From assembly GCF_001889405.1 (NCBI RefSeq), contig NZ_CP017921.1, forward strand, positions 158,057 through 222,056: DNA of 64,000 nt, given 5' to 3'. A program made the translations under genes and the position numbers. Below the pieces are notes generated by a model. The model saw only the letters and a program-made list of their open reading frames with translations. It did not search any database and had not been told where the DNA came from. This document shows positions 9,288-18,133 of this stretch, piece after piece. The stretch is from Methanohalophilus halophilus (GTDB taxonomy: Archaea > Halobacteriota > Methanosarcinia > Methanosarcinales > Methanosarcinaceae). Within the stretch, counting starts at the first letter, position 1; each line of letters opens with the position of its first letter.

Positions 9288-10027
9288 TGATTCTTAAGAT
9301 TCTCCATAAGTTCTCCAACAGCTTCGCTGAGAAAGGTAGAGTTATCAAAATGATCTGCAATTTCCTCAAGCTCTTCCTGACTATATTTCTCAAACTGCTG
9401 TGAATAACTGATCATATTTGCCATCGCACGGCTCACATTGTCCACAATCGTAAGAGTGGCTGTCTTTGATGTGCGCGAGAAGGGATTCAAATCGATTGCA
9501 ATAACAGTTTTACCCATCTCCACCAATTTCTGGCATCTATCCCCGTCCTCCAGGGGAACAAGAACCACATCTGCACTGTAGATTCCTTCCTGGTCCACAA
9601 TAGCCCGGGCATGTTCAAGATCAAGCCTGCCATCCCCTCGTGCCCCAAGCACACGGGTCGCACCAAAGGATTCCAGATGAGAGATGATACGAGATACTCT
9701 CTCCTCAGTACGGTGAAAAAGATTGACTTCAAGAGATGCTCCTGTGACAGATGCAAGTTCAACCATTTTTTCAGGGACAAGGGCAGATGTATTGCCGTTT
9801 ACCGAAATGACCGGCCTATCTGCCAGAAGAAGCAATGCAGAAGTTATCTTTTCTGCAAGTAAGGCCGAAGGGACAGTCCTTTCACCAAGCAGATAGTCAA
9901 AACATTCACCTCTGCCCTGAGCCACAAGACCCTGCATACTAGTAATACCTTTATTCACACCTTCAACAATATTTTCCCTTGCAATCAGGGAATGATAACG
10001 AGGATGTGTTTTTGGAATCCCGGTCAA
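9284..10027 (-). CDS. 4-phosphopantoate--beta-alanine ligase (phosphopantothenate synthetase)
   Basis: Archaeal CoA-pathway enzyme (COG1701 family, 247 residues) that joins 4-phosphopantoate and beta-alanine with ATP, replacing bacterial pantothenate synthetase and kinase order. Family marks include IPKTHPRYHSL at the N-terminus, GRGECFDYLLGE, VNGNTSALVPE, EVNLFHRTEER, and the C-terminal IDLNPFSRTSKTATLTIVDN. The TTG at 10027 follows GAGGTG at a spacing of seven and gives the usual MTGIPKxHPRY start; an in-frame TTG further upstream lacks this. Its partner pantoate kinase is at 12229-13104. Confidence 0.93.
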   Translation of the reverse strand: MTGIPKTHPRYHSLIARENIVEGVNKGITSMQGLVAQGRGECFDYLLGERTVPSALLAEKITSALLLLADRPVISVNGNTSALVPEKMVELASVTGASLEVNLFHRTEERVSRIISHLESFGATRVLGARGDGRLDLEHARAIVDQEGIYSADVVLVPLEDGDRCQKLVEMGKTVIAIDLNPFSRTSKTATLTIVDNVSRAMANMISYSQQFEKYSQEELEEIADHFDNSTFLSEAVGELMENLKNQ

Positions 10028-10110
10028 ATTTTTACACCTCAATAATCAGAACATACATAAATAGCTCAATAAATCGTTGTTTCAAAAGAAAAACAGGTAT
10101 TTGTACCTTC

Positions 10111-11151
10111 TTATAACTCAGGATTTAAACCCTTATAGTACTCGTCCCTTGCTTCCACAAAAGCCTTCAGGTTTTCAAGCGAAGTATATGGAGCAAGTCC
10201 ACAACCAGGGGCAAGAATATCCACACCGTCTTCAATACACATCTTAGCCTGTCTTTTAACTTCTTCTGCAGGACTCGAAAGGAGGATATCTACAGGCGAA
10301 ACGTTGCCTATCAAACAAGCCCTGTCCCCAATTATCCTTTTGGCATATTTGGCATCCACTTTTTCTTCAATGCTCAACCCCTCAAATCCAGAACGTGCCA
10401 TAGGTTCGAGGATTGCGGTGGCATCCCCGCATATGTGCAAAATCATTGGTCCATCAGTGCCGGAACAGATTTTGTCATATTCCGGAAGAACCAGAGATTC
10501 AAAATATTCAGGAGGTAACAGGTCCGGCCCTGCTTCGGAATCAGGTATACAGATTGCATCCACACCCCTTTCGAAAAGGGCATTGGAATATTCAACACAT
10601 ACTTCTACACCCATACCGAGCAGTTCACGCATAGTTTCCGGCTCAGTAAGGGACCACATAAGGTAATTCTTTGCACCCACAAGAGAAATTGCAATTGCAG
10701 CAGGACCAAGCATCCCTGCAACAACAGGAATATCTTCCCCAACCCTTTCCCGGACAATTTCCGTGGCATCCAGTATAGTGGATATACGTTCACTTTCCAG
10801 GAAATTATCCGGGAGATTGAACTTCCCGACATCCTCCTTATTGCTACATGGATTGTCAAGAACAGATGGCTGTGAATCAAAAGTTCCTTCCTTTATCGTG
10901 CACCCCAGAGTCTGGGCTATAGCCGTACCGTCAAAAGGATAACGTACGGCTTCCATGCCAGCGACCTCATACCCGCCTATAGCCAGTGTAGCCATTTTTT
11001 CAGCATCATAATGTGTCTCTGGCCAATAGCTGCCCGTGGCTTCCATCAGTTCAATTGTTCCTGTCTGGGTTACCGAACAGACCGGTACCTTGTCAACATC
11101 TTTTCCTGCAAGGGAATCCAAAAATCTTTGTTTAAGTGTGATGCCTGTCAT
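10111..11151 (-). CDS. mtbA: Methylcobamide:coenzyme M methyltransferase (MtbA/MtaA family)
   Basis: Transfers the methyl group from a methylated corrinoid protein to coenzyme M, giving methyl-CoM for methanogenesis. The 346-residue protein belongs to the uroporphyrinogen-decarboxylase-like MT2 family. The zinc ligands appear as HIC in ILHICGDAT and the cysteine in APGCGLAP near the C-terminus. The ATG at 11151 follows GGAGG by seven bases; upstream in-frame codons lack a site. MtbA (methylamines) and MtaA (methanol) are hard to tell apart by eye. The symbol is given because the mtbCB genes lie in the same window, though 15 kb away. Confidence 0.87.
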   Translation of the reverse strand: MTGITLKQRFLDSLAGKDVDKVPVCSVTQTGTIELMEATGSYWPETHYDAEKMATLAIGGYEVAGMEAVRYPFDGTAIAQTLGCTIKEGTFDSQPSVLDNPCSNKEDVGKFNLPDNFLESERISTILDATEIVRERVGEDIPVVAGMLGPAAIAISLVGAKNYLMWSLTEPETMRELLGMGVEVCVEYSNALFERGVDAICIPDSEAGPDLLPPEYFESLVLPEYDKICSGTDGPMILHICGDATAILEPMARSGFEGLSIEEKVDAKYAKRIIGDRACLIGNVSPVDILLSSPAEEVKRQAKMCIEDGVDILAPGCGLAPYTSLENLKAFVEARDEYYKGLNPEL

Positions 11152-11350
11152 TAAATGCCTCCGGATAAAAATATCAAATTGCAATCCTGCAAGGAAATCC
11201 AGATATGAGGTTCAGACGTGGTTATCTGCAGCTAATTTTATGAAATAATCTCACCTGAAGACTACTTCAATCTATCGACTAAAGCACAGATTTAACATCA
11301 AATACACCAATCAGCCAATGAGAATCACAAAATGAACCGGAGAATCCAAA

Positions 11351-12202
11351 ATGATCCCTGTTGAGCTTATGGCAATCTTTTTTGGCCTTGCATCTGCCGT
11401 TTCCTGGGGAGCGGGTGATTTTACCGGCGGCTGTGCTTCAAGACGCACTAACGTATATTCAGTAGTTTTGGTAACCCAGATTGTAGGAGTTATACTTTTT
11501 CCAATACTCGCATTTGTTTTCTCAGAAAACCTGCCCCCATTAAGTAAATTGTTATGGGGATGTCTTGCAGGTTTTTTTGGAACATCCGGATTGTTAGCCC
11601 TTTATCAGGGATTGGTTGAAGGAAAAATGGGTATAGTTGCCCCGGTGGCTGCAGTTATATCGGCAATTGTCCCGGTAATTTACTCTGCGTTTTATGAAGG
11701 ATTTCCGGAAATCCTGCGAATTGCAGGATTCATTTTTGCTTTTATAGCAGTGTGGCTTATTGTCAGTATGGATAATGGGCCAAAAATCAAAATAAATGAC
11801 CTGAAGTATCCTTTTCTAGCGGGAATGGGCTTTGGACTCTTTTTTATATCCATAGATAATTTCAGTGAAACTGCCATATTCTGGCCACTGGCCTTTGCCA
11901 GAGGAACAGCCCTATTGATGTTTGTGGGTTTTGTCACACTAACAGGATCAGTGAAAGTGAAGCCCTCTTCCATTGACGTACTGCCCGTAATTGTTCTTGC
12001 AGGACTTTTCAATACCGGAGGAGGTACGTTCTTTACACTGGCTTCAGAAGCAGGCAGACTGGATATTACCACAATTCTATCCTCATTAAGCCCGGGAGTC
12101 ACGGTACTGCTTGCATATTTTATACTAAAAGAAAAACTTGCCCCCAGACAGTGGTTAGGGGTGGGATGCGCCCTTTTTGCAATAATTCTTATGTCAATAT
12201 GA
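11351..12202 (+). CDS. EamA/DMT-superfamily transporter
   Basis: Ten-helix membrane protein of 283 residues with two EamA repeats, as in drug/metabolite transporters. The N-terminal half begins MAIFFGLASAVSWGAGDF and the second repeat contains PLAFARGTALLMF and the EamA-typical end TILSSLSPGVTVLLAYFILKE, then RQWLGVGCALFAIILM. It is flanked by minus-strand genes on both sides (mtbA and pantoate kinase) and is transcribed alone; its 3' end faces pantoate kinase's 3' end with 26 bases between. The substrate cannot be inferred. Confidence 0.85.
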   Translation: MIPVELMAIFFGLASAVSWGAGDFTGGCASRRTNVYSVVLVTQIVGVILFPILAFVFSENLPPLSKLLWGCLAGFFGTSGLLALYQGLVEGKMGIVAPVAAVISAIVPVIYSAFYEGFPEILRIAGFIFAFIAVWLIVSMDNGPKIKINDLKYPFLAGMGFGLFFISIDNFSETAIFWPLAFARGTALLMFVGFVTLTGSVKVKPSSIDVLPVIVLAGLFNTGGGTFFTLASEAGRLDITTILSSLSPGVTVLLAYFILKEKLAPRQWLGVGCALFAIILMSI

Positions 12203-12228
12203 AAGAGAAGATAGGTTTTGCAGAGATG

Positions 12229-13104
12229 TCAATCAGTACCTGCAACCGTGCTGCTAAATACCGTTCCGAATTCACTCATCACTTCCCTGAGGACAGTATC
12301 AGTACACTCCGGGCCAGCAATCGCAAAAACCGCATCCCCAAGCATAGCCTGTGAAGCAAATCCACCGACATTTTCCACAGCCTCTATAATGTCTTTTGTC
12401 CCCTTGCTCAAAAGGCCCAGTTCAAAACTAAAGCTGCGGGACTGAAGCATAAACTCTTCAATGGTCGGATTCAGTAGCAAGTTTTTCATTGCGGTTTTGC
12501 CTGCAATATTGATCTTTCCAGTCACAGAGGAATCGGAAAGGGTCTTTTTTGTAGACAACTTACCCAGAGCCACGCAGTGTACACTAAAAGAGGGAGAAAC
12601 GATGCGATCCAGCAGGCCCCCTTTTGTTACCGGAGCAGGTCTTTTCCTGATAACTATGCCACCGTGTGCCTGGGCTTCCACATCACCCAGTCCACCTCCT
12701 CCTACAACTTCGGCAACATGGGCGGCTTCCACGAGTTCATTTTGAGTCAGGCCCAAGGAGAAAAGATCATTTAAGCAATAGGAAGTTGCCATTGCCCCTG
12801 CACCGGAAGCACCAAAACCACAGCCTACAGGAATATCAGCATGGGATTCTATCCTTACAGGTTCACAGGAGAGAGAGGCGACCAGATGGGAAGTTACTGG
12901 TGCTTGCTTCTTTGAACCATTCAGGAAAATTTCTGTCTCTGTAATATCGGGGCTTGAACATACTTTTACAGTGACACCCCTGTTAAGGACTAGGCCGCAA
13001 CCTGTGGTGCCCTTTAAAGATGGATAATCGTTTTCATGGATTGTAAAAAAACCTGTGATATGGCCCGGAGCAAAGCATGTTACAAATTTTTGTTTTGTAT
13101 CCAT
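12229..13104 (-). CDS. Pantoate kinase (GHMP family)
   Basis: Phosphorylates pantoate to 4-phosphopantoate in the archaeal route to CoA. The 291-residue GHMP kinase shows PGHITGFF at the N-terminus, the glycine-rich ATP loop PVGCGFGASGAGAMATS near residues 92-108, and VVGGGGLGDVEAQ. The ATG at 13104 is preferred over the GTG at 13116 because GAGGG precedes it. The gene overlaps or abuts the CoaBC stop at 13113, so the two are coupled. The product is used by the ligase at 9284-10027. Confidence 0.92.
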   Translation of the reverse strand: MDTKQKFVTCFAPGHITGFFTIHENDYPSLKGTTGCGLVLNRGVTVKVCSSPDITETEIFLNGSKKQAPVTSHLVASLSCEPVRIESHADIPVGCGFGASGAGAMATSYCLNDLFSLGLTQNELVEAAHVAEVVGGGGLGDVEAQAHGGIVIRKRPAPVTKGGLLDRIVSPSFSVHCVALGKLSTKKTLSDSSVTGKINIAGKTAMKNLLLNPTIEEFMLQSRSFSFELGLLSKGTKDIIEAVENVGGFASQAMLGDAVFAIAGPECTDTVLREVMSEFGTVFSSTVAGTD

Positions 13105-13112
13105 AGAAACCC

Positions 13113-14321
13113 TCACAACAGGATTTGCTCAAGCCGGTCCATTATAATAGATGCAAGATAACGTTTGGAACCACTATAATGAGATGGTGAAGGCCCCTCC
13201 TGCAGGATATATACGGAATTGTCAGATGTACCCATTCCGCCTGCCCCCACATCATTGGCAACAACCATGTCAAGCCCGTATTCCTCAAGCATACGGGTCG
13301 CACTTCCCACAAGCTCTTTTTCACCAACACCGGTTTCGGCTTTAAATCCCACAATAACTATTCCGGGATGCTTGCCCCTCACCTGTGGCAAAATTTTTTC
13401 AGTAGGATGCATCTCTAGAACAAGCTTTGCACCTGATTTGATTTTGGAACCCGAGGATTCAGGTGTATAATCCGAAATCGCAGCCGAACTTATGAATACA
13501 TCGCATTCCCTGTCTATTTCTTCCATGCACCTATCCAGCATACTGGCTGCACTTTCTGCATAAACCTCATTTATACCATCCACATTCATTTCATTCCTGT
13601 GGATTATTGTAACATCCCCGCCCCGCCGGAAAGCCTCCTTTGCCAATTCCTGACCTGTTTTGCCGGAAGCCCGGTTTGTGAGTATACGTATAGGATCAAT
13701 GATTTCAGCAGTTGCACCGGATGTCAGCACTATTTTCTTGCCTGCAAGTTTTTTTCCCATAAGTTCCCTTTCAACTGCCAGGACAATATCATCATTGGGA
13801 GATATCTTGGCAATCCCTTCCTCTACACGGGGGCCAACCAAACTGATACCATAACTCTCAAGTTTTTCGAGATTGGAATTCACTGCAGGATGATCATGCA
13901 TGGATTGATGCATTGCAGGTACAATTATTGTGGGCATCCCGCTACCAATAGCGGTGGTTGCAAAAGTCGTTACAGGTGTATCATCAATTCCCATTGCGAT
14001 TTTGCTTATCGTATTCGCAGTTGCCGGCGCTATCAATAAAAGGTCTGCCATACCCTGTATCCCGCACATCCCCACATGCTCCACCCCCCCGGTTATATCC
14101 GTAATCACTTCATGACCGGTAGCATAATGTAATGCATCAGGATGGAGAATACGCGTGGCCGCTTCACTCATGACAGCATAGACATTTGCACCGTTGCGTA
14201 TTAATTCACGTGCCAGTTCCACAACCCTTACAGCTGCAATACTACCAGTAACTGCCAGCACAACGGTCTTACCCTCAAGGGATTTACTTTTAGTTCCTTT
14301 GATCCATAGTGTAGAATGCAT
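13113..14321 (-). CDS. coaBC: Bifunctional phosphopantothenoylcysteine synthetase/decarboxylase
   Basis: The N-terminal half is the flavoprotein decarboxylase CoaC: VTGSIAAVRVVEL for FMN binding, APATANTISKIA, and PAMHQSMHDHPAV with the catalytic histidine region. The C-terminal half is the ligase CoaB, starting at KIVLTSGATAEIIDPIRILTNRASGKTG and ending with FKAETG and VANDVG. Length (402) is standard. It adds cysteine to 4'-phosphopantothenate and decarboxylates it to phosphopantetheine. Downstream and coupled is pantoate kinase, so successive CoA-pathway genes are clustered. Confidence 0.95.
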   Translation of the reverse strand: MHSTLWIKGTKSKSLEGKTVVLAVTGSIAAVRVVELARELIRNGANVYAVMSEAATRILHPDALHYATGHEVITDITGGVEHVGMCGIQGMADLLLIAPATANTISKIAMGIDDTPVTTFATTAIGSGMPTIIVPAMHQSMHDHPAVNSNLEKLESYGISLVGPRVEEGIAKISPNDDIVLAVERELMGKKLAGKKIVLTSGATAEIIDPIRILTNRASGKTGQELAKEAFRRGGDVTIIHRNEMNVDGINEVYAESAASMLDRCMEEIDRECDVFISSAAISDYTPESSGSKIKSGAKLVLEMHPTEKILPQVRGKHPGIVIVGFKAETGVGEKELVGSATRMLEEYGLDMVVANDVGAGGMGTSDNSVYILQEGPSPSHYSGSKRYLASIIMDRLEQILL

Positions 14322-14440
14322 GATTTTTCGCCTGTGTTATGGAAGAGTGTAAGCCTCTAATTATTTAAAAATAGTCGGATAAACACATTGAGTTTCGCGG
14401 GCATGACATTATTAAGCCATAAAATGATACAGAAATAATC

Positions 14441-14998
14441 ATGATTTCAATCGAAGAACTTTCCGGGATAATTGATGTACTGGGAGCAGCCACCGTACAT
14501 GAGATTACCTGCACTGCCCAGGAAATTACCTATGCAAGGGATGATGAACCTCCTACAGAAGAAGATATACTCAAGATGTGCGAAAAGGCCTGTTCCAGAC
14601 ATTTTCTGGAAAACGTAACCTGTGAAGAAATAATAGGGATGGAAAACACAGAGGAGACAGAATATTTTATTCTGGGACCAGACGCGTTTCCTGAATATCC
14701 ACAGGAATTGAGTGATGCACTTGATATGCTAGGGTTAGAAAAAAGAGAACTGGACATGGGAAAAGTAGCAGCACGTTTTAAAAGAAGATTGAAGATGCGG
14801 ACCACACATCTGGAGAACATGATCAATGAAGTTCAGACCCCTGCAGAACCTGAATACATACAGGATCTGGAGCAAAAATACATGGACCTTGTAAATATTT
14901 ACTATGATTTTGATACATGGGTCCCTGATGCACTCACCGAGATAGAAGAAAATATATTCTCATTGAGTGCGCGGATAGAGGAACTTAAAGAGGCATAA
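14441..14998 (+). CDS. Conserved-looking hypothetical protein, acidic
   Basis: A 185-residue acidic protein I do not recognise. The N-terminal half starts MISIEELSGIIDVLGAATVHEI, which resembles a small winged-helix or regulatory fold, and the C-terminal third is predicted coiled coil (MRTTHLENMINEV and later TEIEENIFSLSARIEELKE). It sits 34 bases upstream of rlmE in the same direction and is likely co-transcribed with it, which hints at a role around RNA or ribosome function. No signal peptide or membrane segment. Confidence 0.75.
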   Translation: MISIEELSGIIDVLGAATVHEITCTAQEITYARDDEPPTEEDILKMCEKACSRHFLENVTCEEIIGMENTEETEYFILGPDAFPEYPQELSDALDMLGLEKRELDMGKVAARFKRRLKMRTTHLENMINEVQTPAEPEYIQDLEQKYMDLVNIYYDFDTWVPDALTEIEENIFSLSARIEELKEA

Positions 14999-15032
14999 CC
15001 TTTTATACTTACATAATGAAGGAAGCAATCCA

Positions 15033-15824
15033 ATGGCAAGGCATAGAAGAGATAGATATTACTGGCGTGCAAAAGCCGAAGGTTATCGCTCAAGAGCAGC
15101 GTACAAACTCCAGCAGATTAATAAGAAATTTAACGTAATCAGGGAAGACAGTGATGTCGTAGATCTCGGAGCCGCTCCCGGTGGGTGGCTTGAAGTCGCA
15201 AGAGAGTTGACAAAAAGGAAAGTTGTCGGTGTAGACATATTGCGTATCAAGCCAATGGACAGAATAACCATCATACGCGGTGATATAACCCGGGAAGAGA
15301 CTGCAAATCAGATCAAGGAAGCAGTAGGAGAAGAAGGAGCTGATACTGTTATATGTGACGCTGCACCCAATCTTTCAGGAAACTGGAACCTGGATCATGC
15401 ACGTTCCATCGCTTTGGCCGAATCAGCACTTGAATGTGCAACTCGTATCCTTAAACCCCAGGGAAATTTTGTTGTAAAAGTATTCCAGGGAGATATGTTC
15501 AAGGAATACCTGGATAGAGTAAGAGGCGAATTTACCTATGTCCGGGCCCATTCTCCAGAGGCTTCAAGGTCAGAAAGTGCCGAAATATACGTCGTAGGCA
15601 AAAAATTCCTTACCGCGCCAATCAGAAAAGGGGAGGAATACGACGTTGCCATCGAAAGAATGGGATCCGGCGGCGACGGTACTGCTTTTGTGGAAGGGTT
15701 TGTAGTATTCATCGGTGACACTGAAAAAGGAGAAAAAGTGCGCATAAAAGTAAGAGATGTAAAACCCAATTTTGCTTTTGCAGATGTTATACAGAGACTG
15801 GAAAGTCCTGAAGAAGAAAAATGA
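15033..15824 (+). CDS. rlmE: 23S rRNA 2'-O-methyltransferase RlmE with TRAM domain
   Basis: FtsJ/RrmJ-type enzyme that 2'-O-methylates a uridine of 23S rRNA. Starts MARHRRDRYYWRAKAEGYRSR, with the K of SRAAYKL and SAM motif DLGAAPGGWLEVA (near residues 44-56), the catalytic D in CDAAPNLSG and K in NFVVKVFQG, then E of SRSESAEIY. The C-terminal 65 residues form a TRAM RNA-binding domain (EGFVVFIGDTEKGEKVRIKV), as usual in archaeal RlmE. AAGGA lies upstream of the ATG at a spacing of ten. Confidence 0.93.
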   Translation: MARHRRDRYYWRAKAEGYRSRAAYKLQQINKKFNVIREDSDVVDLGAAPGGWLEVARELTKRKVVGVDILRIKPMDRITIIRGDITREETANQIKEAVGEEGADTVICDAAPNLSGNWNLDHARSIALAESALECATRILKPQGNFVVKVFQGDMFKEYLDRVRGEFTYVRAHSPEASRSESAEIYVVGKKFLTAPIRKGEEYDVAIERMGSGGDGTAFVEGFVVFIGDTEKGEKVRIKVRDVKPNFAFADVIQRLESPEEEK

Positions 15825-15827
15825 GAA

Positions 15828-16130
15828 TCACCTGTCCTGGTGAGTCTCCACTTCTTCGATGATTTTTTTACCGGCTGCAATCTCATCTACGCTATGGACC
15901 ACCGCACCCATGTTCTCTATTTCCTGGCGGATAAGTTCATAATCAAGATCCAGCCCTTCCAGGGTGATCTTTACATTTTCGGTTTTCTGATCCATTTCAT
16001 AAAGACTAAGATTGACACCATCAACTCCTTCCACATCACCCAACACACCTGCAAGCTCAACTATGGAAGGATTATGTGGCTTCAGAACATCCAGAACCAA
16101 CCTGCGAATCCCTGACTTATTATTCATCAT
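15828..16130 (-). CDS. DUF211-family protein
   Basis: A 100-residue protein of the archaeal DUF211 family: [20 protein letters not shown], then [25 protein letters not shown] and [26 protein letters not shown]. Homologues form ferredoxin-like oligomers and may bind ions or small molecules; no function is established. The gene converges on rlmE with only three bases between stop codons. GGAGAT precedes the start. Confidence 0.85.
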   Translation of the reverse strand: MMNNKSGIRRLVLDVLKPHNPSIVELAGVLGDVEGVDGVNLSLYEMDQKTENVKITLEGLDLDYELIRQEIENMGAVVHSVDEIAAGKKIIEEVETHQDR

Positions 16131-16263
16131 TCATTATCTCCAATATGAAGAATTATTTAGATATCCATTCCATGCATATGATATAAAAATATGGACATCT
16201 ATCACAGAAGATATTATCAATGCAAACAATAAATACTTTATACAAAACACAACAGGAATTATC

Positions 16264-16899
16264 ATGATAGATCTGCATACACATACAATATTCAGCGATG
16301 GAGAACTTATTCCAAGTGAGCAGGTCCGCAGGGCAAAAACCCTCGGATATGAGGCAATCGGACTTACAGACCATGCCGATTTCACCAATGTAGAACACAT
16401 CCTCAACTGTGTTACCAAAGCAAAATACCTGGAAGAGCTAATGGACATAAAGGTGCTTCCCGGAATTGAGATCACACATGTGCCCCCTGAAAAAATAGCA
16501 TCCCTTGCAAAACTTGCAAGAGAACTGGGAGCCGAAATTGTGGTTGTACACGGAGAAAGTCCGGTTGAACCTGTTTTGCCCGGCACAAACCGTGCCGCTG
16601 TGGAATGTCAGGATGTGGATATCCTGGCACACCCCGGTTTTATCACCCTAGAGGAAGCCGAAATTGCAGCAGACAACAATGTATGTCTGGAAATTACAGC
16701 AAGAGGTGGACATAACAGCACCAATGGGCATGTTGCCAAAATCGCAAAACTTAGCGGTGCGACAATGGTCGTGGATACCGATTCACACCATCCTTCTGAC
16801 CTGATTACAAAAAGCACTGCATTGAAAGTGGCAATGGGAGCAGGTCTTGAAAAGGATGAAGCAAAGCAGGTGCTGGAAAATTCAAGAGGCCTTATCTGA
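16264..16899 (+). CDS. PHP-domain phosphoesterase, histidinol-phosphatase-like
   Basis: PHP-superfamily metallo-phosphoesterase of 211 residues. Motif I is DLHTHTIFSDG at the very N-terminus; further metal ligands are DHADF, HGE and the paired HPG and DTDSHH motifs. The short form is typical of archaeal histidinol phosphatase-like enzymes. The ATG at 16264 follows AGGAATT; the long in-frame extension upstream is leader. Two bases after its stop begins the cyclase-family gene, so they are coupled. Confidence 0.87.
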   Translation: MIDLHTHTIFSDGELIPSEQVRRAKTLGYEAIGLTDHADFTNVEHILNCVTKAKYLEELMDIKVLPGIEITHVPPEKIASLAKLARELGAEIVVVHGESPVEPVLPGTNRAAVECQDVDILAHPGFITLEEAEIAADNNVCLEITARGGHNSTNGHVAKIAKLSGATMVVDTDSHHPSDLITKSTALKVAMGAGLEKDEAKQVLENSRGLI

Positions 16900-16901
16900 A
16901 A

Positions 16902-17513
16902 ATGACATAGGAAATTATTGATATTACACGATCCATCGCTCCTGAAACCAGAGTTTATCCGGGAGATCCAAAAGTTACCGTTGAAAGGATTGCTTCTATA
17001 GAATCCTGCGGATACAGTGTCTCAAAACTTGAAATGGGAAGCCACACTGCCACCCATATCGATGCTCCCGCCCATATATTAGAGGGCGGGGCCACGGTGG
17101 ATGAAGTGGACTTGTCCTCTCTTGTGGGCAGGGCTTATCTGATCGATCTTTCCGGGAAAAACGAAATCGGAAATGACGAAATAGAAAAAGCCTTTCCCTT
17201 CAAAGAAAAAGGCAGATGTGAAATCGTATTGCTGAAAACTGAATCATCAGACCAAAATTTTGCAAGAATACTTCCCGACACCGCAGAATGGATTGCCAAA
17301 AAAGGATACCTGACAGTTGGAATCGATTCAGAGTCGGTGGATTCCGGAGAAGAATTGGACAACCACATGATATTGCTTGGAAAAGGAATCAATATCATTG
17401 AGAACCTGGACCTTAAAAATGTTGAACCGGGTTATTATGGATTTGTCTGTCTGCCACTAAAAATAAAAGAATGTGATGGGGCACCGGCGCGGGCAATACT
17501 TCTCCAGTCATAA
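16902..17513 (+). CDS. Cyclase/kynurenine formamidase-family metal hydrolase with in-frame TAG at codon 3
   Basis: The cyclase fold (PF04199) is complete only if translation begins at the ATG at 16902, just after the PHP gene stop, and passes through TAG at 16908-16910: M-T-(TAG)-EIIDITRSIAPETRVYPGD. The metal-binding signature HTATHIDAPAH is at residues 47-57, with later HMILLGKG and EPGYYGFVCLPLK. A start after the TAG would have to be an ATT, or the ATG at 17034 that deletes conserved N-terminal residues. In a pyrrolysine-decoding archaeon the simplest reading is MT-Pyl-E, giving 203 residues. A near-cognate ATT start is the main alternative. Confidence 0.75.
16908..16910 (+). other. In-frame TAG at codon 3 of the cyclase-family gene
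   Basis: ATG ACA TAG GAA ATT ATT GAT: conserved cyclase sequence begins immediately after the TAG and no ATG, GTG or TTG start lies between it and the conserved region. Confidence 0.7.
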
Positions 17514-18062
17514 GTTTGAGTCAATCCATTCCACAAACTTGTCCACGGCACGTCTTCTGTGGGATACTTTATTCTTTTCCTCATCTCCCATCTCACCAAA
17601 TGTCCGGCCACCATACAAAAATATAGGGTCATAGCCAAAGCCGCCTTCCCCTTTTTCTTCATAAGCGATGTTGCCTTCAACCGTACCGGTAAACGTCAGG
17701 GGTTCTTTTCCAGGCTCACAGTAGCCAATAACGGATTTAAAATAAGCACTGCGATTTTCTTCATCCTCCATCAATTTCAGGACTTTAGGATTGCCAAGAT
17801 GATCCTCCACAAAGGCGGAATACGGACCAGGAAAACCATTCAGGGCATCGATGAAAAGCCCAGAATCATCAACTATCACGGGCAATCCCAGCTTTTCACA
17901 GACCCGACGAGCACCATCGGCTGCGATTGGTTCCAGGTCATCTTCCTGTAATTCAGGGTAACCATCGGTGTTCTGGAGGACCTCAATTCCCCTCTGTCCC
18001 AGGATTTCCTTTATTTCTCTGAATTTGCCACTGTTGCCGGTAACGAATATAATTTTGCGCAT
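17508..18062 (-). CDS. XTP/dITP pyrophosphatase (RdgB/HAM1)
   Basis: House-cleaning enzyme that hydrolyses non-canonical purine triphosphates. Starts MRKIIFVTGNSGKFREIKEIL with the phosphate-binding TGNxxKxxE motif, then VDDSGLFIDALNGFPGPYSAF, FTGTVEG and GFGYDPIF, ending SHRRRAVDKFVEWI. Length 184 is normal. Its stop codon overlaps the end of the cyclase gene on the other strand. It is the third gene after kae1 and bud32 in the same direction. Confidence 0.95.
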   Translation of the reverse strand: MRKIIFVTGNSGKFREIKEILGQRGIEVLQNTDGYPELQEDDLEPIAADGARRVCEKLGLPVIVDDSGLFIDALNGFPGPYSAFVEDHLGNPKVLKLMEDEENRSAYFKSVIGYCEPGKEPLTFTGTVEGNIAYEEKGEGGFGYDPIFLYGGRTFGEMGDEEKNKVSHRRRAVDKFVEWIDSNL

Positions 18063-18133
18063 GATATCACACTATGAGTTGTTAATTGATTATATCTGGC
18101 TGTACAAGAACAAAAATGTATGATGAAAATTAC

